Shown here piece by piece: positions 1-7,783 of a DNA stretch of 48,460 nucleotides; the first letter of the stretch is position 1, and every line of letters begins with the position of its first letter. Position numbers and translations under genes: made by a program. A model generated the notes under the pieces. That model was not told the DNA's origin and made no database searches. It saw only the letters and a list, made by a program, of their open reading frames with translations. This DNA comes from an uncultured Bacteroidales bacterium (GTDB lineage: Bacteria > Bacteroidota > Bacteroidia > Bacteroidales > Bacteroidaceae): positions 1-48,460 of the forward strand of contig CALEFD010000092.1 in assembly GCA_937876995.1 (NCBI GenBank), in the 5' to 3' direction.

Positions 1-885
1 AACTGTCTTATTTCGAGTTTCATAGTATTTGATGACAGCAAGTGCAGTAAAGGTCTTACCAAGACCCACACTATCTGCAAGGATGCAGCCGTTATATTTT
101 TCGAGTTTATTGATAATAGCAAGGGAAGCATCCTTCTGAAAATCATAAAGCATGCTCCAAATTTTGCTATTTTTAAAGCCGGTTGCTTCATTCGGAAGTA
201 CATCTTCAGAGATATCTTCAAGAAATTCGCTGAACACATTATACAGCGTAATAAAATAAATCAGTTCAGGCGAATTTTCGTTATAGGCCGTTGCAATATT
301 CTCAATCACAACATCTGTAACATCTTGCAACTTCTCTTTATCCGACCAAATAGTTTCAAAAGTCTTCAGATACTCCTGGGTGATAGGATTTTCAAGACGG
401 TTAACAATATTATATGCATTGTTGCCGCGTTCACAACCAATATCAACCGTCGTGAATCCATTAAAGGGCATATAAACATACCCCTCCTGCGCCCCTTCAA
501 CGGTCAAAAAACCAGCCATGTTTTCGCCCGTTGTATTCGACTTAAAAGTCGCCTTTCTGCGAATCCATTCTGCACATTCCTTGGCAATCGCCTTCTGTGT
601 CATTTCATTGCGGAGTTTTATTTCAAACTCAGAACCATATAGATTACGTTCACGATTTAGACGAGGTATATAGAACTCTCGCTTTTGCTTGTTGGCTTTT
701 TCGGTAACGAATGTGGGAGATGTGAAGATGAAACGCAACTCATCAATATCCTTGAGTTGTGCTTTCAGCTCTTCAAAAGCGTAGATTGAAAAACACGAAG
801 CCGCAATAGCCACTTTACTGCCACTGCGTAACTCCGTAACAAAATCACCTTTTAAGGTCTTGTTAATATTATCTATCAGCTCCAT
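1..885 (-). CDS. PLD-like/SNF2-type helicase, 5' part only (cut by window edge)
   Basis: The reading frame runs from an ATG at 885 down to base 1 without a stop, giving the first 295 residues. Near the edge is a clear Walker A motif (LADSVGLGKTF), preceded by the Q-motif-like region expected of superfamily 2 SNF2/DEAD helicases. The first 200 or so residues resemble the N-terminal phospholipase-D-like domain found in large (about 1000 aa) Bacteroidales helicase-related proteins: there is an early KVAIAASCFSIYAFEEL segment and a later FTTVDIGCERGNNAYNIVNRL segment. Known proteins of this architecture act on nucleic acid and are often found in defence or restriction-modification neighbourhoods; a defence role here is inference only. 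The gene is preceded by a very long leader (see the entry at 886-1281). Motifs II-VI and the C-terminus lie outside the window. Confidence 0.8.
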   Translation of the reverse strand, partial: MELIDNINKTLKGDFVTELRSGSKVAIAASCFSIYAFEELKAQLKDIDELRFIFTSPTFVTEKANKQKREFYIPRLNRERNLYGSEFEIKLRNEMTQKAIAKECAEWIRRKATFKSNTTGENMAGFLTVEGAQEGYVYMPFNGFTTVDIGCERGNNAYNIVNRLENPITQEYLKTFETIWSDKEKLQDVTDVVIENIATAYNENSPELIYFITLYNVFSEFLEDISEDVLPNEATGFKNSKIWSMLYDFQKDASLAIINKLEKYNGCILADSVGLGKTFTALAVIKYYETRNKTV

Positions 886-1281
886 ACCGTTCCCACATTA
901 AGTAGGTTGGATATCGGGCTTCAGATAACCATAATGTTTATTCTTATTTCTGTTCAGACACAAAAAAGCGTGAAGCCCTGCACTGTCGCTCGCTTCACGA
1001 TTAGAGGCTCCTGAGAATTGCCCATCCTGTCGAAACGAGCAACGCAAAAGCCCCACGCTGATATGTATAACACAACCTCTATACCGTTTGTTACCATAAG
1101 TATGTATACACCAATGGCTGTATGGTATTTGAGGTAGGTATATAACACACCTACGGGGCATCTACGTTGCTTTGTTTTTGACAGGACTTTTGAAATTTTC
1201 TCAGGATTTCTAATCGTCAAAATCAAAGCGTAGTAAACGCCTTTTTCATATGTCTTGCCTAACGTTTCCATTAGACAATTG
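886..1281 (-). ncRNA. Long structured leader RNA upstream of the helicase gene
   Basis: Between the minus-strand promoter and the helicase start lie about 390 bases with several inverted repeats: 1092-1098 with 1121-1127 (7 bp), 1134-1139 with 1149-1154 (6 bp), and 969-976 with 992-999 (8 bp). The last is followed on the minus strand by six Us. Overlapping 87- and 105-codon minus-strand frames exist here (898-1161 and 954-1271), but neither resembles a folded protein. From memory, peptides like MGNSQEPLIVKRATVQGF from this frame recur as short hypothetical proteins in many Bacteroidales genomes, which would fit conservation at the nucleotide rather than protein level. It could be a cis-regulatory leader, a separate small RNA ending at the hairpin, or less likely a real peptide gene. 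Function unknown. Confidence 0.5.
962..999 (-). terminator. Terminator-like hairpin inside the helicase leader
   Basis: On the minus strand CGTGAAGC (999-992) pairs perfectly with GCTTCACG (976-969) across a 15-base loop, and one base later comes TTTTTT (967-962). The hairpin lies about 77 bases before the helicase ATG, so it would either end a separate small RNA or act as an attenuator. Confidence 0.55.
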
Positions 1282-1310
1282 CAAAGCTAAAAAATGATTT
1301 AGAAATTCAA
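1282..1310 (-). promoter_or_regulatory. Bacteroidales-type promoter for the helicase leader
   Basis: On the minus strand TAGCTTTG (1289-1282) matches TAnnTTTG, with TTG (1310-1308) 18 bases upstream. Predicted transcription start is near 1275, which makes the 5' untranslated region about 390 nt. Confidence 0.55.
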
Positions 1311-1390
1311 TTCTTATTTTATGAATATTTACAAGTATAGTTTCTTTTTTATCTCATCTGCAAGAGTAGATATTTTTAGGGAAAATCCTA

Positions 1391-1421
1391 TTGGATGGGG
1401 TTTTTTCCTACTTTATCTTTG
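1391..1421 (+). promoter_or_regulatory. Promoter of the rhamnogalacturonan lyase gene
   Basis: TTG at 1391-1393, a 20-base spacer and TATCTTTG at 1414-1421 fit the Bacteroidales -33/-7 pattern. It lies inside a 67-codon frame (1321-1524) that is therefore unlikely to be a gene. Confidence 0.55.
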
Positions 1422-1520
1422 TGTTTGGATTATAAAACTTTATGCAAATGTGTGGGTTGCAATAAGATTTTTGCAGAAAGGAAATAAATTTGAAATTACA
1501 GAACATAAAATATGGGAATT

Positions 1521-3413
1521 ATGAAAAAGGTTGCAGTATTATTGGGAATGATTCTGCCGGTGCAGATGGTTGGAGCGCAGACAGCGTACAGTAATGACCT
1601 ACAGATGGAAGATTTGGACCGCGGAGTGGTGGCTTTTAGAACGTCTGAAGACAGTGTCATGGTTAGCTGGCGTTTTATGGAGGGTGATACTCCTGAAACC
1701 GCATTCCACGTCTATAAAAACGGCAAACGAATAACTAAAGAACCCATAACAAAATCTACCACCTTTATGGATGCCAATAGGGCAGAAAGGGAGACCGTAT
1801 ATAAGGTTAGAAAGACAAAGACCTTAAAAAGAGATAGAACATCCGGAGGCAGTTGGGTGCTTAAAGCCGATGCTCCTATTGGTTATTTGGAGATACCGTT
1901 GCAACGTCCTGCCGATGCAGAAAACATAAGGGGCGAAGAATATACATATACAGCTAACGATGCTTCTGTGGCCGATCTTGATGGCGATGGTCAGTATGAG
2001 ATTATACTGAAATGGGATCCATCAAATTCAAAAGATAATTCACACAGTGGTTTTACAGGCAATACCTACATAGATGCTTACAAACTGGACGGGACTTTTA
2101 TGTGGCGCATAGATTTAGGTAAAAACATTCGTGCCGGTGCCCACTATTCTCCGTTTATAGTATATGATTTGGATGGTGATGGCTGTGCAGAACTTGTGGT
2201 AAAGAGTGCCGATGGCACTGTGGATGCTGCGGGAACTGTGATAGGCGATGCTACAAAAGACCATCGTTACGGATTAAATGCAGATGGTTCTGTGAATTGG
2301 GATATTGAAGGCCATTACGGATACATAGCATACGGACCGGAATATCTTACACTGTTTGAAGGTGCTACAGGTAAAGCATTGACCACCATAGATTATACTC
2401 CGCAGCGTGGCGATTTGCGTTCATGGGGCGATAACTATGCAAACCGCAGTGAGCGCTATCTGGCTGCCGTGGGCTATTTGGATGGCAAAAAAGCCAGTGT
2501 AGTTATGTGCCGTGGATATTATACCCGTGCAGTGTTGGCCGCTTACGATTGGGATGGCAAAGAACTGAAACAGCGTTGGGTGTTCGATACCAATACTCCG
2601 GGAAATGAAAAGTATCGCGGACAGGGCAATCATAATCTGCGTGTAGGCGATGTAGATGGCGATGGTTGCGATGAAATAGTATATGGAGCCTGCTGTATAG
2701 ATAATGATGGAACCGGACTCTACTCAACAGGGTTGGGACACGGCGATGCAATGCACCTGACAGCATTCTTCCCCGATAACGATGCTCTGCAGGTGTGGAG
2801 TTGTCATGAAAATAAAAAAGATGGTTCTGTACTTAGAGATGCTGCAACCGGACGAATAATATTCCAGATACCATCAGGTAAAGATGTCGGTAGATGTATG
2901 GCTGCCGATATAGATGATGAAAACCCGGGGTTGGAGATGTGGTCATCGGCTTCCGATGGAATACGCTCTGTTACCGGTTCGCAGTTTACTAAATCCACTG
3001 TTGGAATACCGGTAAATATGGCTGTATGGTGGGATGGAGATCTGTTGCGCGAAATGCAGGACAATACACAAGTGTCAAAGTATCATAAAGTGCTGAAGAT
3101 GGCTGCAACCATACAGCGTTTTGAAAACTGTGTTTCAAATAATGGGACCAAGAGTAATCCATCACTCCAGGGCGATATTATTGGAGATTGGCGTGAAGAG
3201 GTGTTACTGCGTAGTTACGATAATAATTCTCTGCGTCTTTATATATCTCCTGAAAGAACCAAATACAGATTCCATACATTCCTGGAAGATCCTGTATATC
3301 GTATAAGTATAGCAACCCAGAATGTAGGCTATAATCAGCCTACACAGGTGGGTTTCTATTTTGGTGCAGAACTGGAAGGAAGCGGCAAACTATTCCGAGG
3401 CTACCAATTCTGA
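1521..3413 (+). CDS. Rhamnogalacturonan lyase, PL11 family (secreted)
   Basis: This enzyme would cleave the rhamnose-galacturonate backbone of rhamnogalacturonan I by beta-elimination. It has an N-terminal signal peptide (MKKVAVLLGM then a hydrophobic run ending GAQTA) and several calcium-binding-like loops of the DLDGDG type (about residues 150, 230 and 380) that typify the PL11 eight-bladed propeller. The motifs YTANDASVADLDGDG and AGAHYSPFIVYDLDGDG are strongly PL11-like. The length (630 aa) is normal for a single-domain PL11. An in-frame ATG lies 9 bases upstream at 1512, but 1521 begins a canonical signal peptide, so I prefer it. It stands alone on this strand and ends 3 bases from the convergent amidase-fold gene. 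Family call is firm; endo versus exo mode cannot be told from sequence. Confidence 0.9.
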   Translation: MKKVAVLLGMILPVQMVGAQTAYSNDLQMEDLDRGVVAFRTSEDSVMVSWRFMEGDTPETAFHVYKNGKRITKEPITKSTTFMDANRAERETVYKVRKTKTLKRDRTSGGSWVLKADAPIGYLEIPLQRPADAENIRGEEYTYTANDASVADLDGDGQYEIILKWDPSNSKDNSHSGFTGNTYIDAYKLDGTFMWRIDLGKNIRAGAHYSPFIVYDLDGDGCAELVVKSADGTVDAAGTVIGDATKDHRYGLNADGSVNWDIEGHYGYIAYGPEYLTLFEGATGKALTTIDYTPQRGDLRSWGDNYANRSERYLAAVGYLDGKKASVVMCRGYYTRAVLAAYDWDGKELKQRWVFDTNTPGNEKYRGQGNHNLRVGDVDGDGCDEIVYGACCIDNDGTGLYSTGLGHGDAMHLTAFFPDNDALQVWSCHENKKDGSVLRDAATGRIIFQIPSGKDVGRCMAADIDDENPGLEMWSSASDGIRSVTGSQFTKSTVGIPVNMAVWWDGDLLREMQDNTQVSKYHKVLKMAATIQRFENCVSNNGTKSNPSLQGDIIGDWREEVLLRSYDNNSLRLYISPERTKYRFHTFLEDPVYRISIATQNVGYNQPTQVGFYFGAELEGSGKLFRGYQF

Positions 3414-3416
3414 TTC

Positions 3417-6323
3417 TTACTTGCTAAGGTATTTGATAAATGCCTGCATGGTTTTGTTGCGGTCTTTTTCGTTGGTGATGCTTTCAAACGGGAAACCTAT
3501 AACTATGCAGTTGTAGTCTTTACCGTTATAACCTATTCCGGCACTGTATCTTTGCTTTTTGTAGGTCATAATAGCAGTGGCTTTGCCGTTCGGTTCCAAT
3601 ATCTCGGGACGGGGCAGAGCATAAAACTCTCTGTTAGGTTTTCTGTTGATATTGATGTTGCTCTTTATTCCGGTAACCACATCTTCTTCTATGTCTGTAA
3701 CAGCTCCGCGATAGTTCAGATGAAGCTTCTCTTCCAGAAACTTTTCACCCTGTACGGTGCTGCACATATCGCTGCCTAAATAAGAACCGGTAAGAAGCAG
3801 ATTGCCTCCACCATCCAGATATGAACTTAGCGCATCTTGTATGGCAGGTGACAGGGTAGAGTAGTCTTTATCATAAATAGTGTCTTGTGCAGTATGTTTT
3901 TGCAGACCCAATATGTAATCTACAATCTCATAATCTGCCAGAACTATTTCACCATTCTCTACTGCATTACGACTGCAAGATACAAATGAATAGTTTGAAC
4001 CCTCTGCAATGGCCTTGCCGTGTATATATGGATAGTTAAACGAATTGCCTGCCAGTACATCACCGTTATACAGGTCATTGCTGAAACCTATTGCGAGTGA
4101 ATCTTCCAAATCCATGTTGTCTTTGCTGAATACCTGTTGTTCGCCACAGAATACAGGCGATGCTATATACGATACGCCCGGATCTCTGGCAATATTGAAT
4201 CCCTGTTCTGTATCGGTCTCTATAGTTTCAGGACCGCTAAGTCTCTGGAAACCGTTTACTATCAGGATATATCCTTTGTTGCTTTCAGATATGTAGGCCG
4301 ATAGTGTTTCAGATGGGAAACTCTCTCCGCCATCGTTCAGTGCAGTTACCTTGAAACGGTAGATATGTCCTCTTTTGGGCGAAAAGACATAGCTGTTGCT
4401 GTTTATGCAGATACCGTTGTCAAAGCCTTCGTCATCCATAGCTGTATAGACAACATAGCTTGTTGGCATAGCTGTTGGTTCCAATGGGTCGGTTGTGGGC
4501 TGCCAGGATAGGGTTATGCTGTTGTTCTTACGGTCCTCTTGAATCTTAAAACTGTTTACCGGCAGTGGTTGTATAACCGCAGGGTGTGAATGCATAAAGT
4601 TTACCCATTTGGTTATGGATTTGTAGATGGAACGCGATGCTATGAAACGGAAATTTGGATTAAGTGCAAATTTCAAATCGTAGAAATTCTGATGTGAAAG
4701 CAGTTCCAATATCACTGATGGAACGGCAGGTTCTCTGCTTTCGCAGTAGTCTTTGTCCCATATTCCACGTTCTACCCAGTCTCTTCCTGTTAAAGCGGTA
4801 ATGTCGTTCTTTAAATCGTAAAGAATCATATCGGCAAAATCGCGAGATACATCGCGTGTATGTCCGTTACCCAATACCCCATCGTTATGACGAGTGGTGT
4901 GTATTCCCAATGAACCGGTAAGTGTGTCGCCATAGAAATATCCGGCATCGGTATGTAGTGCAAATGCTAACTCTATAGGAACGCCCAGACCTTTTTCTGC
5001 TGTGTTAAAGATAGAACTGCCTGACAGCCAATTGGTCATATATGGACGTGTCCAGATATCTTCGCGATATTCATCGGCACCGCTGTATTTGCTGAATACG
5101 GAATCGGGTGCGCCTGCAAATTCAGCATAATATTTAGCTCCTTCTAAATATCGGGCTATGCCGGATGGCTGATTCTCTCTGATTGCTGTGCTGAAACCAC
5201 CGCCAAAACGCACTGCATCGGCACAAACCATACCATTGGTGCTGTTGCTGTTGTCAAGAGTGACCATAGCCTGTGCGCTCTGTCCCTTCTTGAAGTGGAA
5301 TGTTCCCAAATATACCCAGGTGCCGCCACCTATCTGTTGGTTTACACTGAATTCGGTTGTACCGCCGGAATGGAAGACCATATATTTGGCATCGGTTACA
5401 CTGTTTGGGTAAGATTGATATGTTACATAGACGGCATAATCGCCATCGGATGGGATATTTGGAATCCACATGGCTACAGCATTGTCGGTAGCTTTGCCGC
5501 TATTGGTGTTTATGGTGTGTACGGTAGATTTATTGCCTGAAAGGCAGATTTTTGTGGAATCGGGGTTGTAGCCAAATCCCATTCTCTTCTGCCAGCTTCT
5601 CTTTTTTGGCGATGTTAGTTTAAAACTCAGTTTGTCATCGCTGTTATCTACTATAACACATTCGGTCTGCCAATCTCTTTCGCGGGAAGAATATACTATG
5701 GCACCGGCATTTTCAAGCATCGGTATCAAGTAGGGATATACAAATGACTGCGAAAGCAGGTCTTCGCGCGTAGTATATAAAGGTGGACGCTGCCACTCCC
5801 AACGTCTCTCTTTGCTGCTGTCAAAATGATAACCATGACTGGGGGTAATAGATAGATGTATATTATCCAGACCTTTGTCTATGCTGAACGATTTGGATAT
5901 GTTTCTAACCCAGGCGGCTCCGTTATATGCAGTGCTGTTCCAGAGTTGTTTAACGTCTTTTGTCTCTCTGGCAAAATTTGGCACCAGATCTTCTATGCGT
6001 CTGTCGTTGCTGTATATGTTTATGGTGTATTTGCGAACATCTTTTGGCAAGTCGTTACGTAGATTGTAATAGATGGAATCAATGGTTTCCGGACGAAACA
6101 GTTGATACGCAAAGTTCTGGTTCAGATAGATATCTATCTTTTTATTGTCATGGCTTATCACACTGCGGCTTACACGGACATTTTTTAAATCCATGCTGTT
6201 GCAGTGATATTGTGCAAAATGCTGAGCTATTGAGTTACGAATAGCCCCATACGAGCTTTGTGCAGATACGGGGCTAATGGTCAATAGGGTCAGCAACATC
6301 AAGGTTGTCAGACGTCTATTCAT
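3417..6323 (-). CDS. Exported amidase-fold protein with golvesin-like insert and FN3 domain
   Basis: A 968-residue secreted protein (signal peptide about 1-21, ending VSAQS). Segments match an N-acetylmuramoyl-L-alanine amidase (Amidase_3) fold: SHG with His163, then Glu187, then HTDAG with His457, and a C-terminal Glu540 in ILELLSHQN. These positions fit the zinc ligands and catalytic glutamate of the family. Between the two halves, about residues 255-376, sits a beta-rich domain like the golvesin C-terminal domain, ending CADAVRFGGG. A fibronectin type III-like domain follows (about 590-680), then an unassigned region containing SSYLDGGGNLLLTGSYLGSD, reminiscent of a glutamine-amidotransferase-like fold. 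Such proteins are often annotated as xanthan lyase or golvesin proteins in Bacteroidales; I see no lyase evidence. Substrate unproven, peptidoglycan likely. The upstream small gene is probably co-transcribed. Confidence 0.75.
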   Translation of the reverse strand: MNRRLTTLMLLTLLTISPVSAQSSYGAIRNSIAQHFAQYHCNSMDLKNVRVSRSVISHDNKKIDIYLNQNFAYQLFRPETIDSIYYNLRNDLPKDVRKYTINIYSNDRRIEDLVPNFARETKDVKQLWNSTAYNGAAWVRNISKSFSIDKGLDNIHLSITPSHGYHFDSSKERRWEWQRPPLYTTREDLLSQSFVYPYLIPMLENAGAIVYSSRERDWQTECVIVDNSDDKLSFKLTSPKKRSWQKRMGFGYNPDSTKICLSGNKSTVHTINTNSGKATDNAVAMWIPNIPSDGDYAVYVTYQSYPNSVTDAKYMVFHSGGTTEFSVNQQIGGGTWVYLGTFHFKKGQSAQAMVTLDNSNSTNGMVCADAVRFGGGFSTAIRENQPSGIARYLEGAKYYAEFAGAPDSVFSKYSGADEYREDIWTRPYMTNWLSGSSIFNTAEKGLGVPIELAFALHTDAGYFYGDTLTGSLGIHTTRHNDGVLGNGHTRDVSRDFADMILYDLKNDITALTGRDWVERGIWDKDYCESREPAVPSVILELLSHQNFYDLKFALNPNFRFIASRSIYKSITKWVNFMHSHPAVIQPLPVNSFKIQEDRKNNSITLSWQPTTDPLEPTAMPTSYVVYTAMDDEGFDNGICINSNSYVFSPKRGHIYRFKVTALNDGGESFPSETLSAYISESNKGYILIVNGFQRLSGPETIETDTEQGFNIARDPGVSYIASPVFCGEQQVFSKDNMDLEDSLAIGFSNDLYNGDVLAGNSFNYPYIHGKAIAEGSNYSFVSCSRNAVENGEIVLADYEIVDYILGLQKHTAQDTIYDKDYSTLSPAIQDALSSYLDGGGNLLLTGSYLGSDMCSTVQGEKFLEEKLHLNYRGAVTDIEEDVVTGIKSNININRKPNREFYALPRPEILEPNGKATAIMTYKKQRYSAGIGYNGKDYNCIVIGFPFESITNEKDRNKTMQAFIKYLSK

Positions 6324-6334
6324 ATTTTAGAGAA

Positions 6335-6607
6335 TTACTTTTTCAGATTGTTGAATCTATCGATTACAGCATTTATGCGATTGTCGAAATCGGCATAAAA
6401 AGCTCTGTAATATTTCTTTGCATTTCCCGGTTCTGTGTGGCTGATACGAGCTATAAACTCTTCATCTATATCCAATAGTTCCAACATTAAATCGCTAACC
6501 TCTTTTTCATCAACACCCGGAACGTAGTTTGCATAGATTATACACTCTGACAAAATATCACCAATGATGTCACTGATAACTTTCTTTAAATTTCTTCTAC
6601 TTGCCAT
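6335..6607 (-). CDS. Small conserved hypothetical protein (90 aa)
   Basis: It begins MASRRNLKK at an ATG at 6607; an upstream TTG in frame (6616) is less likely. The protein is predicted to be all alpha-helical, soluble, charged and without a signal peptide, so cytoplasmic. It ends 11 bases before the amidase-fold gene and shares the promoter at 6638-6669, which suggests one transcription unit. From memory this family is widespread and uncharacterised in Bacteroidales. No function can be assigned, though linkage to a large secreted envelope enzyme is notable. Confidence 0.75.
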   Translation of the reverse strand: MASRRNLKKVISDIIGDILSECIIYANYVPGVDEKEVSDLMLELLDIDEEFIARISHTEPGNAKKYYRAFYADFDNRINAVIDRFNNLKK

Positions 6608-6637
6608 AATATTCAAAGTTTTAATTTAGCTATGAGT

Positions 6638-6669
6638 CAAAGGTAGTTGAATTTTTATATCTTTGCAAA
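6638..6669 (-). promoter_or_regulatory. Promoter of the small-protein/amidase unit
   Basis: On the minus strand TACCTTTG (6645-6638) with TTTG (6669-6666) 20 bases upstream is a full match to the Bacteroidales consensus. The palindrome CTTTGCAAAG at 6661-6670 also creates a plus-strand TATCTTTG at 6658-6665, which lacks a well-placed upstream box. Confidence 0.65.
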
Positions 6670-6813
6670 GAACTAACCAAAAAAATAGTAGAAGGGTAAA
6701 AAAGTTTTTTTCAAAAAAAAATAAAGATAGTGAACTGCTTTTTTAACTTATGCTTGTTTTTATTATAGTAGGTATAAAGGTTGATTTTTGTAAAACTTAA
6801 ATAATAGTACATT

Positions 6814-7632
6814 ATGAAGAAAATTATGATGGCAGTGGCAATGCTTGCAATGGTAAGTTTGTCAGTTAGTGCAAAGAAAGAAAAGAAGGCTGAACCTGAA
6901 ATCCTTTACGGAATCAAGTCTGGTATCATTACTATGGCTCCTCAGGATATGAGCGGTTTTGGTGGCGGAATGGGCTTTGGCGGTGGCGCTATGGGTGGCG
7001 GTCGTCAGGCTGAATTCGATTTTTCATCAATGTCTCAGAAAATCTATTTTGATGATTATGGTCGTAAAACAGCTACAGTATCAGGTACTGCTGAAAGAAG
7101 TACTCGTACAATTGTAGTAGGTGAAGAGACTTTGATGATTAACGATGCTGAGAACACAGCTACAAAAATGCCTTCATTCGGTGGCCGTGGTGGTGCTATG
7201 ATGGGCGGCATGGGCATGGGAATGGGCATGTCTTCAAACAAACCTATCGACTGGTTGAACTTAGATGCCAAGACCATCAAAAAGAATAAGATTAAAGAAC
7301 TTGGAGAAGAAGAGATAGCAGGTGTAATGTGCAAAAAGTATTCATATCGCGTAAATATGATGGGTACTTTTGTAGAACAGCTTGTTTGGATTTACCAGGG
7401 TATTACTATGAAATCTGAATCTGAAACAGATTTTGGTACAATGGGACAGACTGTTGCTACTCTTGAAGAGAATGTAGAGATTCCTGCATCAATGTTTGAA
7501 GTACCTGAAGGTTGCGAAATCAGCGAACCACAGATGGGTGGCTTTGGTGGTGGCATGGGCGGCTTCGGCGGCGGTATGGGCGACTTTGGCGGCGGCTTTG
7601 GCGGCGGCATGGGTGGCTTTGGCGGCTTCTAA
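6814..7632 (+). CDS. Exported Gly/Met/Phe-rich protein, DUF4412-like core
   Basis: A 272-residue protein with a signal peptide (MKKIMMAVAMLAMVSLSVSA) followed by a lysine-rich stretch. The folded part resembles periplasmic beta-proteins of the DUF4412 type: KIYFDDYGRKTATV near residue 75, AGVMCKKYSYRV near 171, VWIYQGITMKSES near 190, and an ending of the form ASMFEVPEGCEI. Unusually it carries three low-complexity segments rich in Gly, Met and Phe: about residues 48-65, 126-143, and a C-terminal tail from about 240 made of GGFGGGM-like units. The tail ends right at the stop codon. Function unknown; the Met- and Gly-rich segments could bind metal, form aggregates or act as flexible spacers. 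The gene is monocistronic with a strong terminator. Confidence 0.75.
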   Translation: MKKIMMAVAMLAMVSLSVSAKKEKKAEPEILYGIKSGIITMAPQDMSGFGGGMGFGGGAMGGGRQAEFDFSSMSQKIYFDDYGRKTATVSGTAERSTRTIVVGEETLMINDAENTATKMPSFGGRGGAMMGGMGMGMGMSSNKPIDWLNLDAKTIKKNKIKELGEEEIAGVMCKKYSYRVNMMGTFVEQLVWIYQGITMKSESETDFGTMGQTVATLEENVEIPASMFEVPEGCEISEPQMGGFGGGMGGFGGGMGDFGGGFGGGMGGFGGF

Positions 7633-7654
7633 TCTACCTGAAAAGATATATAAG

Positions 7655-7688
7655 GTCCTTGTTGCTTTATGCAGCAAGGACTTTTTTT
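7655..7688 (+). terminator. Rho-independent terminator after the Gly-rich gene
   Basis: An 11-bp stem (7655-7665 with 7671-7681, one G-T pair) with a 5-base loop is followed by a run of seven Ts. Confidence 0.85.
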
Positions 7689-7730
7689 GTATAAATATTA
7701 AATTATATCACTATTCTCTAAAAATATTTT

Positions 7731-7738
7731 TACTTTTG
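7731..7738 (+). promoter_or_regulatory. -7 box of the GH43 gene
   Basis: TACTTTTG matches TAnnTTTG 46 bases before the ATG. I see no clear TTG/TTTG at the expected upstream distance. Confidence 0.4.
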
Positions 7739-7783
7739 CAAAAGAACTACTTATAGATATATTATTAATTAAATAACCCAAAT

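Noticed and set aside
325..642. 105-codon plus-strand frame
   Set aside because: It lies antisense to the helicase frame, which has a clear Walker A motif.
898..1271. Two overlapping minus-strand frames (87 and 105 codons) as protein genes
   Set aside because: They cover a region with several hairpins, have no recognisable domain, and lie in the leader of the helicase gene. A non-coding explanation fits better, though a leader peptide is not fully excluded.
1321..1524. 67-codon frame before the PL11 gene
   Set aside because: It spans the promoter of the PL11 gene (1391-1421), has no ribosome-binding logic, and overlaps the PL11 start.
3417..6323. Xanthan lyase label for the golvesin-domain protein
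   Set aside because: The catalytic landmarks are those of an amidase fold; no PL8-type sequence was recognised.
6940..7632. Repeats in the Gly-rich gene as a CRISPR or intergenic repeat
   Set aside because: The repeats are in frame and encode Gly/Met/Phe units; unit length is irregular and there are no spacers.
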